Assembly (NCBI RefSeq): GCF_004522235.1
Contig: NZ_SDLT01000004.1
Span: forward strand, 258,462-322,461
Direction of reading: 5' to 3'
Source of the DNA: Amycolatopsis nivea
GTDB taxonomy: Bacteria; Actinomycetota; Actinomycetes; Mycobacteriales; Pseudonocardiaceae
Length of the DNA stretch: 64,000 nucleotides
The position numbers were made by a program, and so were the translations under genes. Under the pieces are notes generated by a model, which made no database searches, was not told the origin of the DNA, and was given only the letters and a program-made list of their open reading frames with translations. Shown here one piece after another: positions 26,512 to 34,030 of this stretch (its first letter is position 1; each line of letters starts with the position of its first letter).

Positions 26512-26983
26512 GTCCGACAAGCTAGCGATACGACAGCATGCTGTCAAGAAGGCCTGCGACTCCTACAACGACCTGATGGACGAGGTCATCCGACTCTCCG
26601 ACGTCCTGGAAGCAGTCGGCAACGGCATCGCCCGCCCGACGGGGTTGAGCGTCGCGCGGTACCAGGTGCTGGCCGCGGTCGAAGCGGAAGCCGCCCCGGT
26701 CGGAACCATCGCCTCGCAGCTGGGCCACACGAGGCAAAGCGTCCAACGAGTCGCCGACCTGCTTGTCGACGACGGCCTCGCTTGCTATCGCCCGAACCCC
26801 GCGCACCAACGCGCCAAACTGCTCGAAGCGACTCCGTCCGGACGCACGGCTTTGCACCGAATGCAAGCAGCGTACGAAGATCTGGCCCTCCGCACCACCG
26901 ACGGCTTGGACCTGGAACGCCTCGAACTGGCCCGGCAGACGCTCATCGAGCTGCGCCATCGCCTGCGGTCCGAACTGACCTAA
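26510..26983 (+). CDS. MarR family transcriptional regulator
   Basis: A 157-residue winged-helix regulator. The DNA-binding domain has VGTIASQLGHTRQSVQRVADLLVDDGLACY (about residues 65-95) as recognition helix and wing, and the dimer helices flank it. ATG 26510 gives MSDKLAIRQHAVKKACDSY. This start lies inside operator 1, and the coding sequence for codons 8-12 is operator 2. A start at the in-frame ATG 26576 (MDEVIRLSDVLEAV) would place both operators in the promoter and still keep the whole fold. It probably represses itself and the divergent LLM gene. Confidence 0.87.
   Translation: MSDKLAIRQHAVKKACDSYNDLMDEVIRLSDVLEAVGNGIARPTGLSVARYQVLAAVEAEAAPVGTIASQLGHTRQSVQRVADLLVDDGLACYRPNPAHQRAKLLEATPSGRTALHRMQAAYEDLALRTTDGLDLERLELARQTLIELRHRLRSELT
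26532..26545. promoter_or_regulatory. MarR operator 2 (perfect palindrome)
   Basis: GACAGCATGCTGTC repeats the core of operator 1 exactly. The centre-to-centre distance is 36 bp. With the ATG 26510 start it lies inside the coding region; with ATG 26576 it lies in the leader. Confidence 0.76.
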
Positions 26984-27022
26984 GCTGGCTTCGCCGGATG
27001 CCACGCCAAGGAGAAACCCTCG

Positions 27023-28081
27023 ATGCGCAAGCGAAAAACGCTGCCGAAGAATTTCAGCGAACTGCTGTCCTCCGCATCGCTCGCAGAACTCCAGGCAGTG
27101 TTCCAGCGCACCGAGTTGGCCGCGCGCGGCGGATACGGCAAGGAAACGGCAATCGGCTTTCTCGAGTGTCCCGACGAACTCATCGTCTGGCTAGTCGAGC
27201 AAGGCCTCGACGTGGACGCCGCCAACCAGTACGGCGAGACTCCACTGTGGACACGAGCCGCGAGAGGCGCGGCCGCGCAAATCCCACTGCTGCTTTCGCT
27301 CGGCGCGGACATCGAACGGCCACGCGCGCACAGCGGTACTCCATTGCACGGTGCGGCCGGCAGGCAAAGACCGGAGACCGTACGAGTCCTGATCGAGCAC
27401 GGCGCGAATGTGCACGCCACGATCGACGGCAAACCAGGCCGCACCCCGCTCCTGCACGGCTTGCGGCTCACCGAGAACATCGGGATCGCCGGGATGGCCG
27501 AAACTGCCGCGCTGCTCCTCGAAGCCGGCGCTCCCGTACCGGACGAGGCGCGAGAGCTGGTCCGCCGGATCGGGGCCAAATTCGAGTTCCACCGCCCGAA
27601 TTTCAGCCACGATCTCCTCGACGCGACCGACGCCGGACTGCACGAGCTGTACCGGTTGTTCGACGTCGAACCGGTCCCGCCGCGGCTGATCCACGACGGA
27701 ACCGCCCCGATCGAGGTGCCCGACGGGCCCTGGCAGAAGCAGCATGACCACCTGTGGGAGCTGCTCGTACCGCCCTCCGGCGCGGCGAAAACCGTGCAGG
27801 GAGAAGCGATCCGCCTCTCCGGCAAAGTTGCGCACGAGATCCTCGACAACGGCAGCATCAACTGGGACCACTCGTTCCGCGCGATGGCCGACACGCTCCC
27901 CGCTTGCTTCGCGTCGGGCACCCCGCTGCCCGAACTTCAGGAAGCGCAGAGCCTCGCCAAGCGCATCCGCTCCGGCAACGGAGCCGACGACGAACTGGCC
28001 CGGCTGTCCGAACTCGCCGTCGCGTGGGTTCGGCTCAACCCAACCCCGTTGCCGATGACCGCGCCGGACTACCACCGTTAA
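27023..28081 (+). CDS. Ankyrin-repeat protein
   Basis: A 352-residue cytoplasmic protein. Three or four ankyrin repeats run from about residue 55 to 170: IVWLVEQGLDVDAANQYGETPLWTRA, LLSLGADIERPRAHSGTPLHGAA, VRVLIEHGANVHATIDGKPGR and a weaker fourth. The C-terminal half (residues 190-350) is an unrecognised helical domain with WELLVPPSGAAKTVQGE. Ankyrin repeats mediate protein binding, so a partner protein is expected but not identifiable. It lies 39 bp after the MarR gene; its stop overlaps the convergent TetR gene by 4 bp. Confidence 0.85.
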   Translation: MRKRKTLPKNFSELLSSASLAELQAVFQRTELAARGGYGKETAIGFLECPDELIVWLVEQGLDVDAANQYGETPLWTRAARGAAAQIPLLLSLGADIERPRAHSGTPLHGAAGRQRPETVRVLIEHGANVHATIDGKPGRTPLLHGLRLTENIGIAGMAETAALLLEAGAPVPDEARELVRRIGAKFEFHRPNFSHDLLDATDAGLHELYRLFDVEPVPPRLIHDGTAPIEVPDGPWQKQHDHLWELLVPPSGAAKTVQGEAIRLSGKVAHEILDNGSINWDHSFRAMADTLPACFASGTPLPELQEAQSLAKRIRSGNGADDELARLSELAVAWVRLNPTPLPMTAPDYHR

Positions 28082-28710
28082 TCGGACAGCACCGCGCCCA
28101 ACTGGTTGGCCAGCCATCGCTCGAAGGCCGCCGATGTCCATCCGCAGCGCCGGACGAGCCGGTCGTACACCTCGGGTGCGGTGAGCGTCCAGACGGCGTC
28201 GACCGCCTCGTCGAATCGCTGCGACGGCAGGTGCCCGCGTTCCGCGAGACCGCGCAGGCTGTTCGTGTTGCCCTTTCTGCGTTCGGAGTCGATGGTCGCC
28301 ACGAAGTCCTCGAGCACCTTGTCGCCGCCGGGACCGTGTTCGACCAGAACCCCGAGCAGCGGCCCGACCCGGTCGGAGATAGCGCGTACCCAAGCGGCAT
28401 ACGCGGCCGCGTAGGACGGCACGTCGGTCGCGTCGGCCACCCGGCGGAATTCGGGACGTTCGCTCATCGGCGTCTGATCCTCGTCGCCGGCGAGCATCAC
28501 GTCATAGACCGCCTTGATGACCTCGGCCTTGCCACCGACGGAGTTGTACACCGTCTGGGGGCTGACCCCCGCCGCCTCGGCGAGGCCAGTGATCGTCATG
28601 CCCGCGTAGCCACCACCGCCGAGGAGCAGCCCGCGCGCCGTCCGCACGATGTGCGCGCGGGTGGCCTGGGCCTTCTCCTCGCGCTGCGGGGCGCTGTATT
28701 GCCTTGCCAC
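28078..28710 (-). CDS. TetR family transcriptional regulator
   Basis: A 210-residue repressor: ATRAHIVRTARGLLLGGGGYAGM followed by LAEAAGVSPQTVYNSVGGKAEVI, the TetR helix-turn-helix in its VYN variant. The C-terminal ligand domain is distinct. ATG 28710 is the clear start. It is divergent from a SnoaL-like gene with 72 bp between, which contains the inverted repeat ACTGGA-N7-TCCAGT (28741-28759), a candidate operator. Confidence 0.88.
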   Translation of the reverse strand: MARQYSAPQREEKAQATRAHIVRTARGLLLGGGGYAGMTITGLAEAAGVSPQTVYNSVGGKAEVIKAVYDVMLAGDEDQTPMSERPEFRRVADATDVPSYAAAYAAWVRAISDRVGPLLGVLVEHGPGGDKVLEDFVATIDSERRKGNTNSLRGLAERGHLPSQRFDEAVDAVWTLTAPEVYDRLVRRCGWTSAAFERWLANQLGAVLSD

Positions 28711-28740
28711 AGCCCTCCCAATCCGCTAGATTCTGATTCC

Positions 28741-28759
28741 ACTGGATTTGGGTTCCAGT
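28741..28759. promoter_or_regulatory. Candidate TetR operator
   Basis: Inverted repeat ACTGGA/TCCAGT with a 7-base spacer lies in the 72-bp gap between the TetR gene and the SnoaL-like gene, the size and position expected for a TetR-family operator. An overlapping TTCCACTGGA just upstream may be part of an extended site. Confidence 0.5.
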
Positions 28760-28782
28760 CAAGTTCGAAGAGGAGCTTAGCC

Positions 28783-29214
28783 GTGACCAACCCCGCACGC
28801 ACCGCCGCCCTTGCCGTGTTTGACGCGATCAACACCGGAGAGCTGTCCGTCCTCGACGACCTGGTCACCCCGGACTTCGTCGACCACGGATCCCCGTTCC
28901 CGCTGCCGCCCGGACCCGCGGGCTACCGGCAGATCCTCACCTTCGTGCACCACGTGCTGAACATCAGATACGCGATCGACGACATCTTCGACACTGACGA
29001 CCGCGTCGTCGTCCGCGCGACCGCCACCGGAACCGGAGTGGACGCGGTGCACGGCGCGGGCGCCGCGGGCAAGCCGTACCAGATGACCACGGTGCACATT
29101 TACCGCACCGAAGGCACTTTGCTCGCCGAACACTGGGGCGTCCGGGACGAACTCGGCGCCCGCATCCAGCTCGGCACGCTGCCCGCGCCCGACTTCGCTC
29201 CGCAAGACGCCTGA
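28783..29214 (+). CDS. SnoaL-like polyketide cyclase/ester cyclase-fold protein
   Basis: A 143-residue NTF2-like protein. From GTG 28783 it reads MTNPARTAALAVFDAINTGE, with DDLVTPDFVDHGSPFPLPPG, the FVDH of SnoaL-like proteins, and the C-terminal HIYRTEGTLLAEHWGVRDEL, also typical. GAGGAG lies about 8 bases upstream as ribosome binding site. The family covers aldol cyclases of aromatic polyketides and many uncharacterised ligand-binding proteins; no polyketide genes are nearby. It is divergent from, and probably repressed by, the adjacent TetR protein. Confidence 0.86.
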   Translation: MTNPARTAALAVFDAINTGELSVLDDLVTPDFVDHGSPFPLPPGPAGYRQILTFVHHVLNIRYAIDDIFDTDDRVVVRATATGTGVDAVHGAGAAGKPYQMTTVHIYRTEGTLLAEHWGVRDELGARIQLGTLPAPDFAPQDA

Positions 29215-29215
29215 A

Positions 29216-29863
29216 TCAGGCTGGCTCTTTCGCGGACAGTCCCAGCGAAAGACTGCGCACCATCCGATACCGCCGGAATCCGCCACCACGCACGCCCGGG
29301 AATTCCTGCACCTTCTGCCATTCGTCGGACACCCCGACCGTCCCCCGGCTGGACCGCGCCAGCGCGTCGCGGTGCGACTGTTCGTCGGTCCACTCCGCGT
29401 AGTTGAGCACTCGCGTCCCGTCGGTGCTGACATGGAAGTGCCCGGACAGCCCACCCGGCGCGGGTTTCTCCTCACCGGCCAACGCGCCGAACACGGTGTC
29501 CACCCACCGCCGCTGACGCTGCGCGTCCGCACCGTCGAACTCAACGCTCACCACGACAATGCACCCCGGAACGGTCGCGTTGTCCCGATTTCCGCTGCGA
29601 TACAACCGATATTCGACTGGATCACTCCCGGAAACCCGTTGCACCAGACCGGGATCAGCTGCTCCCTCGGCCCACTGGGTATAGACCAGCGTGCCCTCGC
29701 CCTCGGTACTGGCCAAGGTATTGAACGAAATCAGCCCGGCCGGCCACGGTTCTTTCTCCAGCCGGGCGAGCACCTCCGCCGCCTCGACGGTCGTTTCGGC
29801 AACCAGCACAGCGTCGACGTCCGTGCGCACAAAGTCAGGGCGCGCAACGCGATTGACAGTCAT
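29216..29863 (-). CDS. Antibiotic biosynthesis monooxygenase (ABM)-fold protein with two ABM-like units
   Basis: From ATG 29863 the 215-residue protein reads MTVNRVARPDFVRTDVDAVL. Two dimeric-barrel units can be seen: residues 15-90 (EVLARLEKEPWPAGLISFNT, YTQWAEGAAD) and 110-190 (CIVVVSVEFDGADAQRQRRW, NYAEWTDEQSHRDAL). Each has the family's closing tryptophan-containing strand (QW or EW). Fused ABM pairs occur in actinomycetes next to TetR genes. The substrate is unknown. The stop is one base from the SnoaL-like stop (convergent). A longer in-frame opening to 29911 is less likely. Confidence 0.82.
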   Translation of the reverse strand: MTVNRVARPDFVRTDVDAVLVAETTVEAAEVLARLEKEPWPAGLISFNTLASTEGEGTLVYTQWAEGAADPGLVQRVSGSDPVEYRLYRSGNRDNATVPGCIVVVSVEFDGADAQRQRRWVDTVFGALAGEEKPAPGGLSGHFHVSTDGTRVLNYAEWTDEQSHRDALARSSRGTVGVSDEWQKVQEFPGVRGGGFRRYRMVRSLSLGLSAKEPA

Positions 29864-30001
29864 GAGTGTCCTTCCAAGATCGATGACGACTCTTGAAGGA
29901 TCGAACTTCAAGGGAAGTTGAAGTCAAGCCATCAACCACGACTCTCGTTACTCTGACGGCTACGAGGGCAGGGGCTCTTGATAGTTTCCAAGCACGCCAA
30001 G

Positions 30002-30507
30002 ATGATGGGCTGTCTCGGTGTCGGCACTGTTGGCAGCCGGATGCAGCACCGTAGTCGCGGGCTAACCCCGCGGCGACCTGCAGATCTACGAGATCTACAA
30101 AGCCGAGGACTGGGGACTTTCGTTCACCAACGACACGGTTTCCGGCCGGGCCGAGGAACAGTCCTCCGTACAACCGTCCCAGTTGAGCTCCGATCCCGGC
30201 GAGCACGGCAAGGGACCTTGGCAGTACGCGTGGAGCGATTGCTTCCGCACGAACCACGGCAACTGCCACCCGCGTCGCCGGTCCGGGCGGTCAGCCCAAG
30301 GAAGCCACCTCGAACAGGAAGGTGGGCGACGGCGAGATCAGCTGAATTCCGATGCCCCCGGGTCACGAGGATCTGTCGTTCAAAGTGGGCCGCCGCGTGG
30401 TCACGAACTCGACTTTCCGCAGCGAGGACTACCAGGAGCCGACGCTCAACCAGGTGTTCGGCGAGGCCATTTTCAAGATCATCGACCGGTTGAAGCAGAG
30501 CCCCTGA
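30002..30507 (+). pseudogene. Decayed lipoprotein gene
   Basis: Reading this stretch by eye gives a broken but recognisable lipoprotein. The segment 30018-30062 encodes VSALLAAGCSTVVAG, a signal with lipobox AAGC. It is followed by stop TAA 30063-30065, then GDLQIYEIYKAEDWGLSFTN and onward with a C-x8-C pair. Near 30270 the sense shifts from frame 0 to frame 1, where a further TGA (30343-30345) interrupts IPMPPGHEDLSFKVGRRVV. The end reads LNQVFGEAIFKIIDRLKQSP with stop 30505-30507. The start codon at 30002 is also one base out of frame. At least four lesions show it is not translated as a whole. Parent family not recognised. Confidence 0.7.
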
Positions 30508-30550
30508 CGCACAAATCCCCGTCCGGCTTCGGCCGAACGGGGAGTGCGGG

Positions 30551-30623
30551 TGGACCTGAGGGGAATCGAACCCCTGACCCCCGCCTTGCAAAGGCGGTGC
30601 TCTACCAATTGAGCTACAGGCCC
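30551..30623 (-). tRNA. tRNA-Ala (TGC)
   Basis: A 73-nt tRNA read on the minus strand. All four arms pair, the anticodon is TGC, and the acceptor stem has the G3-U70 wobble that marks alanine tRNAs. CCA is not encoded. In M. tuberculosis tRNA-Ile and tRNA-Ala are adjacent after gyrA; here three protein genes separate them. Confidence 0.97.
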
Positions 30624-30653
30624 GGTGCGGACCGGGGTCCGCTAAGTACTACG

Positions 30654-30824
30654 TCAGTTGCGCGACGCGTCCGCGGCCTTGGCCGGCGCGCTGCCGTTCG
30701 CCGACGGGGCGGCAGGCGTGGTGGCTTCCCGCCACAGGTCAGCCTCGGCCTTGGCCGCCTTGTTGCGCTTGACGACGAACAGGACGCCGCCCGCGACGAC
30801 CGCGAGTGCCAACAGCTTCTTCAC
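30654..30824 (-). CDS. Small conserved single-pass membrane protein (DLW-motif)
   Basis: A 56-residue protein starting MKKLLALAVVAGGVLFVVKR from GTG 30824: a short hydrophobic helix followed by basic residues, then EADLWREATTPAAPSANG and a charged Ala/Ser tail. I recall small proteins with this DLWREAT motif near tRNA-Ala in actinomycetes, but no function is known. AGAAGGGGG upstream is a good ribosome binding site. The topology is probably N-out/C-in or a retained signal anchor. Confidence 0.75.
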   Translation of the reverse strand: MKKLLALAVVAGGVLFVVKRNKAAKAEADLWREATTPAAPSANGSAPAKAADASRN

Positions 30825-30908
30825 CTGAAGCCCCCTTCTGAGTGCTTGCGCTACCCCACGATGCTACCGGACCCGCCGCGCGTCCCGTCCAGCGGTTCCG
30901 TCTCGCTC

Positions 30909-30922
30909 GTTCCACGTGGAAC
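30909..30922. other. parS-like palindrome, variant
   Basis: GTTCCACGTGGAAC is a perfect 14-bp palindrome that differs from GTTTCACGTGAAAC by two symmetric bases. It lies in the gap before the phosphotransferase 3' end, about 18-19 kb from the parAB parS cluster. ParB binding is inference. Confidence 0.45.
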
Positions 30923-30984
30923 ACCGGGGAATATCCGGAGTGAGCGGTCCGTTGAAACAGGCGGTCCCAGCGGCCACGCACAAC

Positions 30985-31755
30985 TCAGCCCTGCCGGTCC
31001 TTCTCTTCCCGGCAGGGCTGACTCGTCTCCGCGAGCCGCGCGCGGGTGCCGGCGAGGCCCGATTCGACCAGGTCAGGCCGGTCGTTCTCCAGCCCGTACG
31101 TCACCTCGTACCACGGCCCCAGCCGGTTCCACGCCCCAGCGCGCCGGCGCAGTACCGGCGTGACCTCGTACTCCGCGGAGAACCCCGCGACGCACTCCGC
31201 CGAGGTCCCGTGCAGCAGCCACGCCAGGTCCCGCGCGGGGTCGCCGACAGACACGTCGGTCCAGTCGATCACCCCGCTCACCCGGCCGTCCCGCTTCAGC
31301 ACATGCTCCGGTCCCAGGTCGGCATGGATGACCGTGGCTGCTGGATAACCCCGGACTTCCGCCAGCAGCGCCCACCCGCGATCAGCGAGCGGACCGAGCA
31401 ACGGCGGGACCGCGTCCAGTGCCAGTACTTCCGTCGCGGCACCGAGTTCACGCGCCTTGGCGACGTCCGCACTGTGCAACGCGCGGAGGAACCGGCCGAG
31501 TACGCGACCGTCGTCGGCGGTCAGTTCGCCCGGCTCGCCCGGCACCAGTTCATGCCGGATCACCAACGGATTTTCCCGCCACACCAACGGAATCGGCACC
31601 GCTAACGGCAACTGCGGAGCCAGCCAGGGCAGCACCCGCGTCTCGCGCAGCAGCCACGCGCGCACCTCGTCCCGTTTGGGCCGTCGCTCGACCCACCGTC
31701 CGTCGACGAGCGTCGCGACGCTGTCCCAGCCCTCGCCCAGTTCCTCGCCGCTCAC
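30985..31755 (-). CDS. Aminoglycoside phosphotransferase-family protein
   Basis: A 256-residue kinase-fold protein of the APH/choline kinase family. The catalytic loop VIHADLGPEHVL (Asp near residue 145) and the metal-binding GVIDWTDVSVGDPARDL near 160-175 are both intact, so it should phosphorylate something. The substrate could be an antibiotic or a metabolite; most such chromosomal genes are not resistance genes. Its start ATG overlaps the stop of the HEAT-repeat gene upstream (31752-31755), so they are translated together. A hairpin at its 3' end (30986-31020) has no T-run and is only a weak terminator candidate. Confidence 0.85.
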   Translation of the reverse strand: MSGEELGEGWDSVATLVDGRWVERRPKRDEVRAWLLRETRVLPWLAPQLPLAVPIPLVWRENPLVIRHELVPGEPGELTADDGRVLGRFLRALHSADVAKARELGAATEVLALDAVPPLLGPLADRGWALLAEVRGYPAATVIHADLGPEHVLKRDGRVSGVIDWTDVSVGDPARDLAWLLHGTSAECVAGFSAEYEVTPVLRRRAGAWNRLGPWYEVTYGLENDRPDLVESGLAGTRARLAETSQPCREEKDRQG

Positions 31756-33131
31756 CGCGGAAGCCCAGCCGCGAACGTGATCCCCGAAACCTGATCAAGG
31801 CCAAGGGAAAGCGTGCCGAGCAGGTCCGCGATCCGTTGCTGCTGCGCGACAGTCGGCCGAACATACATCGGCAGCTCCAGCCGATCCCGGAACGCTCCGG
31901 ACTCCAGGTCGACGATCACCGCCTCCCAACCGCCGAGACTGCGGTGCAGCCACCATCCCCGACGCTGAATCACGACATCCGCGGAATCCTTCAGCACACC
32001 CAAATCCGCCAACGACCACAATTGCGGACTGCCGCTCAGCACGTCTCCCGCCAACCGGGCCACCCGGGAGTCCTCCCCGGTCATTTCCCGCAGCAGCCAA
32101 GGCACGTCCGCTGCGTCAACTTTGCCGCGCAGCAACGACAACCCGGTTTTCTTCAACGCCAAATCCGCGCTCTGCGCGAGTTCGACAACCTCCGCCCGGT
32201 CAAACTCAGCCCCGGTTTCCGCGAGCCCGGCGTACGCACGAGCCCGCACCGTCGGCTTGGCAGCAGAACGCGCGACCGCGGCATAAACCTCGCCCGCATC
32301 CCGGCCCATTTCCTGCCAGCGCAACCGCGCCCACAACCGCACCAGCACCGACCGGTCGAGCAGAAGTTGTTCCACCGCAACGGGATCGAGCTGCGCCGCG
32401 GTCAGCTTCACCAACCCCAGCACCCGGCTTTCCGCGGACCGTCCGCGAAGCAACGTCTCGGCGATGACCTCCGGCGTCGCCGTCTCGGCAATCACCTGGA
32501 TCAACTTCCGACGAACGCCCTGGTCCCGTTCCCGAGGAAGCAACCGGACCGCGTCCACCGAGCCGAGCAATCCCGTCTCGAAACTGTGCCGGAACGCGCT
32601 CCGCCGCACATCGACGTCCCCGGAACCTCGCAAGCACGCCCACACCGACGCCTCGCCATGCGCGTCGACCAGCGCACGCAGATAGCGCGCCTGCACCTGC
32701 GAACCCCGACCGCGCTGCGAAATCCGCTGCACCACCGGCACGATCCGCTCCGCTTGCGCCAACGTCGTACGCCGCAGCACCTCTTCCTCGGCCAACTCGC
32801 GGACCACCTCGACGTGATCGGCAACCCGGATCGCCAACGCCCGATCGCTCAACGCACCAGCCAACCCGCACAACACGCGAACGGCCTGTTCGCGAAGACG
32901 GCCGTCGGGATGCATCGAAGCCAGCGCCGCGACAACCGGTGAGGCGTTCTTCAGCTGCCAACTGCGCGCCCGTCCCAGCAGCGGCACCGGATAACGAGCT
33001 TGGCGGGCGTAGTGGTCGATCCGCAGCAGCTCGCGCGCGGTCGCCGACGCGAGCCATGCCTCGGTTTCGGCCAGACCAGACTGATCACGGCCGAGGCTCA
33101 GCTGCGCACGGATCTGCGCGGGAGTCTGCAT
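31752..33131 (-). CDS. HEAT/ARM-like helical repeat protein of unknown function
   Basis: A 459-residue soluble protein. It is composed of repeated pairs of helices with HEAT-like spacing, for example REQAVRVLCGLAGALSDRA, RRSAFRHSFETGLLGSVDAV, RVLGLVKLTAAQLDPVAVEQ and DLALKKTGLSLLRGKVDAAD. No signal peptide or membrane segment. Such scaffolds bind proteins or nucleic acids; the partner is unknown. It overlaps the phosphotransferase gene by 4 bases and lies between tRNA-Ile and tRNA-Ala, where the ancestral order has nothing. Confidence 0.78.
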   Translation of the reverse strand: MQTPAQIRAQLSLGRDQSGLAETEAWLASATARELLRIDHYARQARYPVPLLGRARSWQLKNASPVVAALASMHPDGRLREQAVRVLCGLAGALSDRALAIRVADHVEVVRELAEEEVLRRTTLAQAERIVPVVQRISQRGRGSQVQARYLRALVDAHGEASVWACLRGSGDVDVRRSAFRHSFETGLLGSVDAVRLLPRERDQGVRRKLIQVIAETATPEVIAETLLRGRSAESRVLGLVKLTAAQLDPVAVEQLLLDRSVLVRLWARLRWQEMGRDAGEVYAAVARSAAKPTVRARAYAGLAETGAEFDRAEVVELAQSADLALKKTGLSLLRGKVDAADVPWLLREMTGEDSRVARLAGDVLSGSPQLWSLADLGVLKDSADVVIQRRGWWLHRSLGGWEAVIVDLESGAFRDRLELPMYVRPTVAQQQRIADLLGTLSLGLDQVSGITFAAGLPR

Positions 33132-33180
33132 GCCGCTGATTCTGGCGAGAACCCCGCCGCGCAGTCATCCGAAATACCAG

Positions 33181-33211
33181 AAAGGCCGGTCCGCGACTGC
33201 GAACCGGCCTT
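33181..33211 (-). terminator. Terminator after tRNA-Ile
   Basis: AAGGCCGGT and ACCGGCCTT form a 9-bp stem (33182-33190 with 33203-33211) downstream of tRNA-Ile on the minus strand. The transcript ends in a short TTTCT run. Confidence 0.65.
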
Positions 33212-33220
33212 CCGGAAATG

Positions 33221-33294
33221 TGGGCCCAGGAGGACTTGAACCTCCGACCTCTTCGTTATCAGCGAAGCGCTCTAACCGCCTGAGCTATGGGCCC
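33221..33294 (-). tRNA. tRNA-Ile (GAT)
   Basis: A 74-nt tRNA on the minus strand with anticodon GAT, complete acceptor, D, anticodon and T arms, and discriminator A. CCA is not encoded. It lies directly after the DUF3566 gene, as in mycobacteria (ileT after Rv0007). Confidence 0.97.
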
Positions 33295-33344
33295 GTCGAA
33301 CGAGGAGAACTCTACCGGACTCCCCATCCGCCCTTGCAACCGGG

Positions 33345-33995
33345 TTACTCTCGCTCCGAGAGCGTGACCTCCAGGCCGCCCGCCAGGTCCGCCGACACGT
33401 TGTAAATGAAGGCGCTCACCGTGGCCAGCGCGGACACCAGCACGATGTTGATCGCCCCGAGGATAGCCGCGATGCCGAACACGCGACCGGCGCTGATCAG
33501 CGGTTCCGCGGACGCGTTCGCGCCCTCGCCGCCGACCAGGGACGAGTACGTGCCGTTCAGCTTGTCCCACACGCCCATGCCGTCGAGCACCGTGTAGAGC
33601 ACGCCGACCGCGACCAGCCAGACGAAGAACATCGCGACGCCGAGCACCAGTGCCAGCTTCAGCACCGACCACGGGTCGAACCGCTTGATCTGCAGGCTCG
33701 CCCGCCGCGGGCCCCGGCCGGGGCGGCGCAGCGCGCTCGGCGTCGGCCGGGTGCGGCCCGCGGCCGGCACGTCGGCCGCCGGCGGTGGTGCCTCGCCTCC
33801 GAAGAGCCGGGGCGCCGCCGAGCCGGTCACCGGGTAGTCGTTCTCGGGCGCGGCCGGTTCGGGAGCCGCGGTGGGCACGTCCTCGGTCGCGATCCGCGCC
33901 GTGGCCATGGCCTCGGAGTCGCCGCCGCCGTCCTTGGCGGTGCGCTGCCAGGGCGGGTTGGCCGACGCGTCGTCGGCCTTGTCGGATGGTGCCAC
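33345..33995 (-). CDS. DUF3566 membrane protein (Rv0007-like)
   Basis: A 216-residue protein. Residues 1-110 are disordered, rich in Pro/Ala/Glu. The conserved domain then begins KRFDPWSVLKLALVLGVAMFFVW, which is the DUF3566 signature, with a second transmembrane helix (GIAAILGAINIVLVSALATV). Both ends of the domain face the cytoplasm. It follows gyrA with a 35-bp gap and probably belongs to the gyrB-gyrA transcript. In mycobacteria the gene is essential-like and of unclear function. Confidence 0.92.
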   Translation of the reverse strand: MAPSDKADDASANPPWQRTAKDGGGDSEAMATARIATEDVPTAAPEPAAPENDYPVTGSAAPRLFGGEAPPPAADVPAAGRTRPTPSALRRPGRGPRRASLQIKRFDPWSVLKLALVLGVAMFFVWLVAVGVLYTVLDGMGVWDKLNGTYSSLVGGEGANASAEPLISAGRVFGIAAILGAINIVLVSALATVSAFIYNVSADLAGGLEVTLSERE

Positions 33996-34030
33996 GTTGA
34001 GTCAGTCCTTACCCGTGCGTGGGGCGCCGA

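Noticed and set aside
30183..31163. 326-codon plus frame running from the pseudogene through tRNA-Ala
   Set aside because: It crosses a tRNA gene and several features; only its first part is the decayed lipoprotein.
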